64,000 bases of DNA, taken from Hydractinia symbiolongicarpus. Its lineage: Eukaryota; Cnidaria; Hydrozoa; Anthoathecata; Hydractiniidae. The notes under the pieces were generated by a model. The model saw only the letters and a program-made list of their open reading frames with translations. It did not search any database and was not told the origin of the DNA. The first letter of the stretch is position 1. Each line of letters starts with the position of its first letter. Positions 1 to 11,200 of the stretch are shown here, piece by piece. Location: contig NC_079880.1 in the NCBI RefSeq assembly GCF_029227915.1, positions 27,647,501 to 27,711,500 on the forward strand, in the 5' to 3' direction. Position numbers and translations under genes: made by a program.

Positions 1-181
1 CGACAGTTTTCCGATATTACTAAGTTATATCGCTTTTAACAATAAAATGATTGACTCTGGGACTTAATTGAACTAACTTTGACCTGTGACCTTATAAATC
101 TGATAAGTGACCCAACTGGACTCCAAGAAATAATATTCTTCTTACTTTGACATGATTGTTGAAAATCAGCGATTACACTGG

Positions 182-196
182 GCGCTGTGGAAGCGC
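182..196. other. Representative satellite A hairpin GCGCT-N5-AGCGC
   Basis: A perfect 5-bp inverted repeat with a 5-nt loop (GTGGA here, GTGGT in other monomers). It recurs in monomers that keep GGGCGCTGTGG(A/T)AGCGC. Monomers reading AGGCTCTGTGGTAGCGC lose one pair. Any function is unknown. Confidence 0.6.
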
Positions 197-1544
197 TTCA
201 TTTAAAAATTTAGATAAATAAGTCCTTTTTTACTGTGGGACCAATCCTGTCCGTTAGCACGGACTGAAGAAATAGAGACATTCTCAAAAACTAAATCTTA
301 TTGACTTCGTGGCGGTATCAATCCGTTTAAGATACAACGGTTGCGTCACATATTCGTACCCACATGTATTTACTGACATTTTTCCGATATTACTAAGTTA
401 TATCGCTTTTAACAATGAAATGATTGACTGTGGGACTTAACTGAACTAACTTTGGCCTGTGACCTTATAAATGTGATAAGTGAGCCGACTGGACTCCAAG
501 AAATAACATTCTTCTTACTTTGAGATGATTGTTGGAAATCAGCGATTACACTGGGCGCTGTGGAAGCAGTTCATTTAACAATTTAGATAAATAAGTCATT
601 TTTTACTGTGGGACCAATCCTAGCCCTTATCGCGCGACGAAGAAATAGAGACAGTTTCAAAAACTACATTTCAATGACTTTCTAGCGGTATCAGTCCGTT
701 TGAGTTACAACGGTTGCGTCACATATTCGTACCAACATGTATTTAGCGACATTTTTCCGCTATTACTATGTTGCATCGCTTTTAACAGTGAAACGATTGA
801 CTGTGGGACTTAATTGAACTAACTTTGGACTGTGACCTGATAAATGTGATAAATGAGCCAACTGGACTCCAAGGAATAACATTCTTCTTAAATTGACATG
901 ATTGTTGGAAATCAGCGAATACACTAGGCTCTGTGGTAGCGCTTTATTTAGAAGTTTAGATAAGTAAGTCTTTTTTTACTGTGGAACCAATCCTCGCCGT
1001 TAGCACGCACTGAAGAAATAGAGACATTCTCAAAAACTACATCTCATTGACTTCTTGGCAGTATCAATCCGTTTGAGATACAACAGTTGGGTCACATATT
1101 CGTACCAACATGCATTTAGCGATATTTTTCTGATATTACTAGGTTGCATCGCTTTTAACAGTGAAACGATTGACTGTGGGACTTAGTTGAACTAACATTG
1201 GACTGTGACCTGATAAATGTGATGAATGAGCCAACTGGACTCCAAGGAAGAACATTCTTCTTAAATTGACATGATTGCTGGAATTCAGCGATTTCACTAG
1301 GCTCTGTGGTAGCGCTTTATTTAGAAGTTTAGATAAGTAAGTCTTTTTTTACTGTGGAACCAATCCTGACCGTTAGCACGCACTGAAGAAATAGAGAAAT
1401 TCTCAAAAACTACATCTCATTGACTTCTTGGCGGTATCAATCCGTTTGAGTTACAACGGTTGCGTCACATATTCGTACCAACATGTATTTAGTGACAGTT
1501 TTCCGATATTACAAAGTTATATCGCTTTTAACAATGAAATGACT

Positions 1545-1684
1545 GACTGTGGGACTTAATTGAACTAACTTTGACCTGTGACCTTATAAATGTGATAAGT
1601 GAGCCAACTGGACTCCAAGAAATAATATTCTTCTTACTTTGACATGATTGTTGGAAATCAGCGATTACAGCGATTGAAACGATT
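1545..1684. repeat. Truncated 140-bp satellite A monomer
   Basis: The distance between successive GACTGTGGG/GATTGTGGG landmarks falls to 140 bp here. The sequence passes directly from GGAAATCAGCGATTACAG to CGATTGAAACGATTG, which removes about 233 bp. GCGATT occurs on both sides of the join, so a deletion between short direct repeats is plausible. The same truncated monomer recurs at about 3177-3316, exactly 1,632 bp on. Confidence 0.88.
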
Positions 1685-1792
1685 GATTGTGGGACTTAGT
1701 TGAACTAACATTGGACTGTGACCTGATAAATGTGATGAATGAGCCAACTGGACTCCAAGGAATAACATTCTTCTTAAATTGACATGATTGTT

Positions 1793-3424
1793 GAAAATCA
1801 GCGATTACACTGGGCGCTGTGGAAGCGCTTCATTTAAAAATTTAGATAAATAAGTCCTTTTTTACTGTGGGACCAATCCTGTCCGTTAGCACGGACTGAA
1901 GAAATAGAGACATTCTCAAAAACTAAATCTTATTGACTTCGTGGCGGTATCAATCCGTTTGAGATACAACGGTTGCGTCACATATTCGTACCCACATGTA
2001 TTTACTGACATTTTTCCGATATTACTAAGTTATATCGCTTTTAACAATGAAATGATTGACTGTGGGACTTAACTGAACTAACTTTGGCCTGTGACCTTAT
2101 AAATGTGATAAGTGAGCCGACTGGACTCCAAGAAATAACATTCTTCTTACTTTGAGATGATTGTTGGAAATCAGCGATTACACTGGGCGCTGTGGAAGCA
2201 GTTCATTTAACAATTTAGATAAATAAGTCATTTTTTACTGTGGGACCAATCCTAGCCCTTATCGCGCGACGAAGAAATAGAGACAGTTTCAAAAACTACA
2301 TTTCAATGACTTTCTAGCGGTATCAGTCCGTTTGAGTTACAACGGTTGCGTCACATATTCGTACCAACATGTATTTAGCGACATTTTTCCGCTATTACTA
2401 TGTTGCATCGCTTTTAACAGTGAAACGATTGACTGTGGGACTTAATTGAACTAACTTTGGACTGTGACCTGATAAATGTGATAAATGAGCCAACTGGACT
2501 CCAAGGAATAACATTCTTCTTAAATTGACATGATTGTTGGAAATCAGCGAATACACTAGGCTCTGTGGTAGCGCTTTATTTAGAAGTTTAGATAAGTAAG
2601 TCTTTTTTTACTGTGGAACCAATCCTCGCCGTTAGCACGCACTGAAGAAATAGAGACATTCTCAAAAACTACATCTCATTGACTTCTTGGCAGTATCAAT
2701 CCGTTTGAGATACAACAGTTGGGTCACATATTCGTACCAACATGCATTTAGCGATATTTTTCTGATATTACTAGGTTGCATCGCTTTTAACAGTGAAACG
2801 ATTGACTGTGGGACTTAGTTGAACTAACATTGGACTGTGACCTGATAAATGTGATGAATGAGCCAACTGGACTCCAAGGAAGAACATTCTTCTTAAATTG
2901 ACATGATTGCTGGAATTCAGCGATTTCACTAGGCTCTGTGGTAGCGCTTTATTTAGAAGTTTAGATAAGTAAGTCTTTTTTTACTGTGGAACCAATCCTG
3001 ACCGTTAGCACGCACTGAAGAAATAGAGAAATTCTCAAAAACTACATCTCATTGACTTCTTGGCGGTATCAATCCGTTTGAGTTACAACGGTTGCGTCAC
3101 ATATTCGTACCAACATGTATTTAGTGACAGTTTTCCGATATTACAAAGTTATATCGCTTTTAACAATGAAATGACTGACTGTGGGACTTAATTGAACTAA
3201 CTTTGACCTGTGACCTTATAAATGTGATAAGTGAGCCAACTGGACTCCAAGAAATAATATTCTTCTTACTTTGACATGATTGTTGGAAATCAGCGATTAC
3301 AGCGATTGAAACGATTGATTGTGGGACTTAGTTGAACTAACATTGGACTGTGACCTGATAAATGTGATGAATGAGCCAACTGGACTCCAAGGAATAACAT
3401 TCTTCTTAAATTGACATGATTGCT
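1793..3424. repeat. Satellite A higher-order repeat, copy 2 (1,632 bp)
   Basis: Near-identical copy of 161-1792, starting at GAAAATCAGCGATTACACTG. It runs straight into a third, partial copy: about 3430-4180 matches about 2544-3294 at an offset of 886 bp (2 x 373 + 140). The tandem duplication therefore re-used the same truncated-monomer junction. Confidence 0.9.
3177..3316. repeat. Truncated 140-bp satellite A monomer, second copy
   Basis: Same internal junction (GATTACAGCGATTGAAACG) as at 1545-1684, displaced by 1,632 bp. It marks the end of higher-order copy 2. Confidence 0.88.
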
Positions 3425-6400
3425 GGAATTCAGCGATTTCACTAGGCTCTGTGGTAGCGCTTTATTTAGAAGTTTAGATAAGTAAGTCTTTTTTTACTGT
3501 GGAACCAATCCTCGCCGTTAGCACGCACTGAAGAAATAGAGACATTCTCAAAAACTACATCTCATTGACTTCTTTGCAGTATCAATCCGTTTGAGATACA
3601 ACAGTTGGGTCACATATTCGTACCAACATGCATTTAGCGATATTTTTCTGATATTACTAGGTTGCATCGCTTTTAACAGTGAAACGATTGACTGTGGGAC
3701 TTAGTTGAACTAACATTGGACTGTGACCTGATAAATGTGATGAATGAGCCAACTGGACTCCAAGGAAGAACATTCTTCTTAAATTGACATGATTGCTGGA
3801 ATTCAGCGATTTCACTAGGCTCTGTGGTAGCGCTTTATTTAGAAGTTTAGATAAGTAAGTCTTTTTTTACTGTGGAACCAATCCTGACCGTTAGCACGCA
3901 CTGAAGAAATAGAGAAATTCTCAAAAACTACATCTCATTGACTTCTTGGCGGTATCAATCCGTTTGAGTTACAACGGTTGCGTCACATATTCGTACCAAC
4001 ATGTATTTAGTGACAGTTTTCCGATATTACAAAGTTATATCGCTTTTAACAATGAAATGACTGACTGTGGGACTTAATTGAACTAACTTTGACCTGTGAC
4101 CTTATAAATGTGATAAGTGAGCCAACTGGACTCCAAGAAATAATATTCTTCTCACTTTGACATGATTGTTGGAAATCAGCGATTACACTGGGCGCTGTAG
4201 AAGCGCTTCATTTAAAAATTTAGATAAATAAGTCATTTTTTACTGTGGGATCAATCCTAGCCGTTATCGCGTGCTGAAGAAAGAGCAACAGTTTCAAAAA
4301 CTACGTCTCACTTACTTTCTAACGGTGTCAGTCCGTTTGAGTTACAACAGTTGGGTCACATATTCGTACCAACATGCATTTAGCAATATTTTTCTGATAT
4401 TACTAGGTTGCATCGCTTTTAACAGTGAAACGATTAACTGTGGGACTTAGTTGACTAACATTGGACTGTGACCTGATAAATGTGATAAATGAGCCAGCTG
4501 GACTCCAAGGAATAACACTCTTCTTAAATTGACATGATTGCTGGAATTCAGCGATTTCACTAGACTCTGTGGTAGCGCTTTATTTAGACGTTTAGATAAG
4601 TAAGTCTTTTTTTACTGTGGAACCAGTCCTGGCCGTTAGCACGCACTGAAGAATTAGAGACATTCTCAAAAACTACATCTCATTGACTTCTTGGCGGTAA
4701 CAATCCGTTTGAGTTACAACGGTTGCGTCACATATTCGTACCAACATGTATTTAGTGACAGTTTTCCGATATTACAAAGTTATATCGCTTTTAACAATGA
4801 AATGATTGACTGTGGGACTTAATTGAACTAACTTTGACCTGTGACCTTATAAATGTGATAAGTGAGCCAACTGGACTCCAAGAAATAATATTCTTCTTAC
4901 TTTGACATGATTGTTGGAAATCAGCGATTACACTGGGCGCTGTGGAAGCGCTTCATTTAAAAATTTAGATAAATAAGTCATTTTTTACTGTGGGACCAAT
5001 CCTAGCCGTTATCGCGTGCTGAAGAAAGAGCGACAGTTTCAAAAACTACATCTCACTTACTTTGTAACGGTGTCAGTCCGTTTGAGTTACAACAGTTGGG
5101 TCACATATTCGTACCAACATGCATTTAGCGATATTTTTCTGATATTACTCGGTTGTATCGCTTTTAACAGTGAAACGATTGACTGTGGGACTTAGTTGAA
5201 CTAACATTGGACTGTGACCTGATAAATGTGATAAGTGAGCCAACTGGACTCCAAGAAATAATATTCTTCTTACTTTGACATGATTGTTGGAAATCAGCGA
5301 TTACACTGGGCGCTGTGGAAGCGATTCATTTAAAAATTTAGATAAATATGTCATTTTTTACTGTTAGACCAATCCTAGCCGTTATCGCGCGCCGAAGAAA
5401 TAGAGACAGTTTCAAAAACTACATTTCAATGGCTTTCTAGCGGTATCAGCCCGTTTGAGTTACAACGGTTGCGTCACATATTCGTACCAACATGTATTTA
5501 GCGACATTTTTCCGCTATTACTATGTTGCATCGCTGTTAACAGTGAAACGATTGACTGTGGGACTTAACTGAACTGATTCTGGACTGCAACCTTATCAAT
5601 GCGATAAATGAGCAAATTGGACTCCAAGGAATAACATTCTTCTTAATTCGACATGATTGCTGGAATTCAGCAAGTACACTATGCTCTGTGGTAGCGCTTT
5701 TTTAAAAATTTAGATAAGTAAGTCATTTTTTACTGTGGGACCAATCCTGGCCGTTAGTACGCGCTGAAAAAATAGAGACAGTTTCAAAAACTACATTTCA
5801 ATGACTTTCTAGCGGTATCAGTCCGTTTGAGTTACAACGGTTGCGTCACATATTCGTACCAACATGTATTTAGCGATATATTTCCGCTACTACTTGCTTG
5901 CATCGCTTTTAACAGTGAAACGATTGACTGTGGGACTTAATTGAACTGATTTTGGACTGTGACCTTATAAATGCGAAAGTGCGACAATTGGACTTCAAGT
6001 AATAACATTCTTCTTAATTTGACATGATTGGCGAAACTCAGCGATTACACTGGGCGCTGTGGTAGCGCTTCATTTAAAAATTAAGATAAAAAATTCAGTT
6101 TTTACTGTGGGACCAATCCTGACCGTTAGCGCGCGCTGAAGAAATAGAGACAGTTACAAATACGACAATTCACTGACTTTCTAACGGTGTCAGTCTGTTT
6201 GATTTACAACGGTTGGGTCACATATTCGTACCACATGTATTTAGCGATTTTTTTCCGATATCACTAGGTTGCATCGCTTTTAACAGTGAAACGATTGACT
6301 GTGGGACTTAATTGAACTAACTTTGGAATGTGACCTGATAAATGTGATAAATGAGCCAACTGGACTCCAAGACATAACATTCTTCTTAAATTGACATGAT

Positions 6401-7679
6401 TGCTGGATTTCAGCGATTTCAATAGGCTCTGTGGTGGTGCTTTATTTAGAAGTTTAGATAAGTAAGCCTTTTTTTACTGTGGGAACAATCCTGGCCGTTA
6501 GTACGCGCCAAAAAAACAGAGGCATTCTCAGAAACTACATTTCATTGCTTTTTGGCGGTATCAATCCGTTTGAGTTACAACGGTTGCGTCACATATTCGT
6601 CCCCACATGCATTTAGCGATAGTATTCGGACATTACTAGATTACATCGCTTTTAACAGTGAAACGTTTGACTGTGGGACTTAATTGAACTGATTTTGGAC
6701 TTTGACCTTATAAATGTGATAAATGTGCCAGTTTGACTACAAGAAATAACATTCTTTTTAATTTGACATGATTGCTTGGATTCAGCGAGTACACTATGCT
6801 CTGTGGTAGCGCTTTTTTAAAAATTTAGATAAATAAGTCTTTTTTTACTGTGCGACCAATCCCAGCCGTTAGTTCGCGCTGAAGAAATAGAGACAGCTTC
6901 AAAAACTACATTTCAATTACTTTCTAACGGTATCAGTCCGTTTAAGTTACAACAGTTGCGTCACATATTCGTACCAACATGTATTTAGCGACATTATTCC
7001 GCTATTACTATGTTGCATCGCTTTTAACAGTGAAACGATTGACTGTGGGACTTAACTGACCTGATTCTGGACTGTGACCTTATCAATGCGATAAATGAGC
7101 CAACTGGACTCCAAGGAATAATATTCTTCTTAAATTTACATGATTGCTGGATTTCAGCGATTTCACTAGGCTCTGTGGTAGCGCTTTATTTAGAAGTTTA
7201 GATAAGTAAGTCTTTTTTTACTGTGGGACCAATCCTGGCCGTTCGTACGCGCCAAAAAAACAGAGGCATTCTCAAAAACTACATTTCATTGCTTTTTGAC
7301 GGTATCAATCCGTTTGAGTTACAACGGTTGCGTCACATATTCGTACCAACATGTATTTAGTGACAGTTTTCCGATATTACTAAGTTTTATCGCTTTTAAC
7401 AATGAAATGATTGACTGTGGGACTTAATTGAACTAACTTTGACCTGTGACCTTAAAAATGTGATAAATGAGCCAGTTTGACTACAAGAAGAAACATTCTT
7501 CTTACTTTGACATGATTGTTGGAAATCAGCGATTACACTGGGCGCTGTGGAAGCGCTTCATTTAAAAATTAAGATAAATAAGTCATTTTTTACTGTGGGA
7601 CCAATCCTAGCCGTTATTGCGCGCTGAAGAAATAGAGACAATTTCAAAAACTACATTTCAATGACGTTCTAGCGGTATC

Positions 7680-7682
7680 AGT
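7680..7682. repeat. Target site duplication AGT, left copy
   Basis: Left-flank satellite reads GCGGTATCAGT and then passes into the ATT tail. Right-flank satellite resumes as AGTCCCTTTGAG. The uninterrupted paralogue at 13370-13389 reads GCGGTATCAGTCCCTTTGAG, so AGT is present once in the empty site and twice around the element. Three bases are too few to exclude coincidence. Confidence 0.6.
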
Positions 7683-7701
7683 TATTATTATTATTATTAT
7701 T
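7683..7701 (-). repeat. LINE 3' terminal (ATT)n microsatellite tail
   Basis: About six ATT units on the plus strand (AAT on the element strand) sit exactly at the boundary with satellite A. Tandem short-unit tails in place of poly(A) are typical of CR1/L2-type elements and are made during target-primed reverse transcription. Confidence 0.85.
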
Positions 7702-8221
7702 CATATTTAAACAGGTTGGCTACGTCAGAATATATACATATCTGGTATCAATGCAGGACCTGTACAAAAATAAATGAAAGTAAAAGCTAAAAATACTATA
7801 AAAATTTTGTTTCGAAGAGGCATAGTTAGTAAGTGTAGCACTCTTGGATAAAGACGAGTGATGAGTAAGCAAGTAGGCACGTATCAGGATAAGTCACTGT
7901 GAAGGAGAATGGCATAGTTGATCGTAAGTGTGAATGTGTGACTATATATATATTAAAATGTGTCAAAATAATCAAGTAAATAAATAACATTTTCAGACAC
8001 TGAGTCAAAAAGAGGCATCAGAATTGTTAAAACACCAACTGAGGTAAAATGCTATGGCAGACTACTAAGAAAGCACAAGTTCAGACATCATCATACACAA
8101 TGATACTGTTTCAAAAGAGGCGTGAGAAGTGATAGAAACACCGATTGAAGTTATGAAAGAAAGACTACCAGGAAAATCATGATTGGCTAGGCACAATACA
8201 TAAGTCACATATGAATATATA
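7702..8221 (-). other. LINE 3' untranslated region
   Basis: About 520 nt between the TAA stop codon at 8222-8224 and the ATT tail. It is AT-rich. Small reading frames here have no recognisable motifs and look incidental. I saw no AATAAA on the element strand in this stretch. Confidence 0.75.
7711..7763 (-). promoter_or_regulatory. Predicted 3'-end stem-loop of the LINE RNA
   Basis: An inner hairpin at 7726-7744 (CAGAATATATACATATCTG) gives seven base pairs with one bulged base and a 4-nt loop. An outer 6-bp inverted pair, ACAGGT at 7711-7716 and ACCTGT at 7758-7763, encloses it. It lies about 25-40 nt from the tail. In LINEs such as eel UnaL2, a 3' stem-loop next to the tail repeats is what the reverse transcriptase recognises. 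The same role here is inferred from position and shape, not shown. Confidence 0.5.
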
Positions 8222-11200
8222 TTACCATTCGTGCTTAGAAATATACCGTTTAAAATTGACAAAAGATTTTTCATTTCGTACATCCAAGTTCAGTGTATTG
8301 AACAATTGTGCACCATAGTAGCTCCTAGTCTTTCGGCCAGCTTCTGTTCTAACTTTTGGTAATCTTATCTGCGACTTGTTACCTCTCGTGTTGATATTAT
8401 GATTCACCAGCTCGTATTGAATATTGCTAACGTTATCAATTTTATGGAGAATCTTGAAAACATCTGTGACAGCTTTTCTTTTACGTTCGTTTTCAATAGA
8501 AATCGAATGTTCTCCAGTATTATGAATGATAGTGTTAGCACGATTATGAAGTCCTTCAAATTTCATTTTCCAAGAATTACTTTGGTTACAATATACAGGA
8601 TAACAGTAGTGAAATATTGGTTTGATCAACGCGTTATATATGGAATTAGCTACCACAGGAGAAATCTGATGTCGTAATTTCTTCAATAAGTATATACGAG
8701 AGCAAATCTTCTTATACACCTTGCTGTAGTGTTCGTTCAGGTTCAGATGAGAATCTAACGTTATACCAAGATATTCGTAAGTATCAGACTGGCTGATGGT
8801 AGTAGATAAAATTTCAACATTACAATCATCCACATTTGACAATCTATTTCCATACATAACAAATTCGGTTTTTCCTTTTTTCATGTTGAGAATAAGACAA
8901 TTATCTCTAATCCAGGATTGTACAACATCAGCTTCTTTGTTAATAACGGATACAATGTGACGTTCGTTTTTATGAGAGTAGTACAACACTGTGTCATCAG
9001 CGTATTTCAAAATAGAGCAGTTCTTTAATCGAAAATGCAAATCATTCAGAAGAATGATGAACAAAAGAGGGCCAAGAATGGATCCCTGTGGAACACCATG
9101 AGTGATACTCTCCGTTCTAGAACTGGTACCTTCAAAATTTACTAATTGGGATCTATTGAATAAATAGTCACTTATCCATGATAGCTCATTCTCTGTTATA
9201 CCGTAGTATGGTAATTTGTGAAGTAAACATGAATGGTGTACGGTGTCAAATGCTTTAGAAAAGTCCATATAAAGTACTCCAGTCTTGTTTCCTATGTCCA
9301 TGTTATTACGTATATGGTTGACTAGGTTGGTAACAGCATGCTGTGTGGATCTTTTCTTACGGAAGCCATATTGATAAGGACTGAAGAGGCCGTTCGATTC
9401 AAAGTACTGTGATAGTTGATCAGAGGCAATTTTTTCAACTACTTTCGATATCACGTTGAGGATGGATATTGGACGATAATTTGAGAACAAATGTTTTGCT
9501 TCTGACTTGTATATAGGTGTTACTTTGGCAGTCTTTTCGATCGTTGGAAAAATGCCAGATTTGAAACTGTGATTAATCAAAAATGATAGCGGTGCTGCTA
9601 GTTCCTCAGCTGCATCCTTTATAAGTAAAGCTGGGAGATCGTCAATACCGGAAGCTTTTGATGAATTAATTTCTTTCAACACTTTGATCGTCTCTGAAAT
9701 TTCAACATGTTGGAATTTGAATGATAAATGTTGTGGATTGACGTTAGTTAGATAAAAGGATCCATTAAATGGCAACCATGTTAAATTCGTGATAGATGGG
9801 ATGGAATTTACAAGTGTAGATCCTACTGTTGCAAAAAAGTGGCAGAATCCATCAGCTATTAGCTTCTTATCTGTGATAGTTTCATTTCCAATTTTAAATG
9901 ATCTAGATGCACTTTCATTGTTTTTTACAGGATACGACTTTTTGATTTGCTTCCAGAAGTCTTTCGGGCTTGTACCGTTCTCCCGAAAAAGTGAGCGGAT
10001 GTGATTTGCTTTTGCTTGTCGAATGAGATACGACACGAGATTTCGCAGTCTTCTGTAACTTGACCAGTCATTTTCACTATTTGTACGTTTTGCACAACGG
10101 AGATAATAATCACGAGTGTTCATTTTCGTTTTAATATCTCTCGACATCCAAGGATTTTGCATACCTCGAATTTTCCTTTCAACTAATGGTGCATGTTTGT
10201 TGATAACAATTGTCAAATAATGTTTGAACAAGTTCCATGATGAATTCATATTATCTTCAACAAAGCAATTTTTCCACGGCACATTTCTAAGTTCATCCTT
10301 AAAAAGATCCTTGTTAAATTTTGAATAATCACGAGTAAACAATTTACGAGAAGCGTATTTCTTTACATGCATTTTACGTACAATTCCCACAAGGTCGTGG
10401 TCACTGATGGAGTTGGCATCAACAAAAGATTTTGATATTTTTGTTGAATCCGTTGTCAAAAAGATATCGATTAACGTTTTACTAATACTTCTCGTTGCTT
10501 CTTTTATCATTTGTTTAAAACCATTAGTAGCAAAAATATCTTTTATATCGACATGGTCGTTTGGTTTCAAATAGTTACAATTTAGATCACCGGTAATTAA
10601 GCATTCTTTACCTTCATCCGTAACGGTTGTTATCATGTCATTAAGTTTTGCGTCGAAGTTTATGTCGATGTACTTTGAGTTATCAGGGGGTTTATATACT
10701 GAACACAATAAAATTGATTTTGTGTTAGGAATAAGAATTTCTATCCAGATACCTTCAATTCCTTCAGTTTCTAGATCATACCGTTGTTGGTAACTTATAT
10801 CCTCACGAATATACATCAAAACACCGCCATGCGGTCCATTTTTACGGTCTCTACGTTCAACAATATATCCTGGAATGTGAAGTATGGAAGTACTTAATGA
10901 AGAGTTCAAGTGTGTCTCTGTAATACAAAAAATCGATACCTGATTTTTCGAGTCTGATAATAATAACTTGATTCTATCCAATTTTTCGAATAAACCATTA
11001 ACATTTTGATGTATGATTTTCATTCCTCGTTGACTGAGAAACGATATAAATCCAGGATTAAGCGAATGATCGGATTCTAAATCGTTCGCGTCGTGTGTAC
11101 CACATAAGTTACAAAACAAGCGTTCTTCTCCTTGTTCGTAAACATCTTTAAAACATTTTAGGTGACAACGATTTGCACAGTTGTGGCATTTGTCAAACTT

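Larger units (their letters stand above)
161..1792. repeat. Satellite A higher-order repeat, copy 1 (1,632 bp)
   Basis: This block is repeated almost exactly 1,632 bp downstream. The unit is four full monomers plus one 140-bp truncated monomer (4 x 373 + 140 = 1,632). The clearest difference I found is A at 329 against G at 1961. Confidence 0.9.
1..7682. repeat. Satellite A array, left segment (about 373-bp monomer)
   Basis: Head-to-tail tandem repeat. The landmark GACTGTGGGACTTA recurs at about 53, 426, 799, 1172 and 1545, a constant 373-bp step. Other landmarks are GGTTGCGTCACATATTCG, GAGCCAACTGGACTCCAAG and TAGAGACAGTTTCAAAAAC. All monomers face the same way. Stop codons fall in every frame and I see no gene. 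Monomers from about 1 to 5200 are very alike. Those from about 5500 to 7680 differ more (for example GTGCCAGTTTGACTACAAG in place of GAGCCAACTGGACTCCAAG). The segment ends where the LINE interrupts a monomer. A monomer of about twice nucleosome length is common for heterochromatic satellites; a centromeric or pericentromeric role is inference. Confidence 0.96.

Noticed and set aside
7826-8283. Two short minus-strand frames in the LINE 3' region
   Set aside because: They lie in the 3' UTR or overlap the end of the main ORF in another frame, and have no recognisable motif.
8399-10113. Short frames inside the LINE (plus strand at 8399-8677 and 9789-10004; minus strand at 9925-10113)
   Set aside because: Shadow frames of the 1,097-codon ORF.
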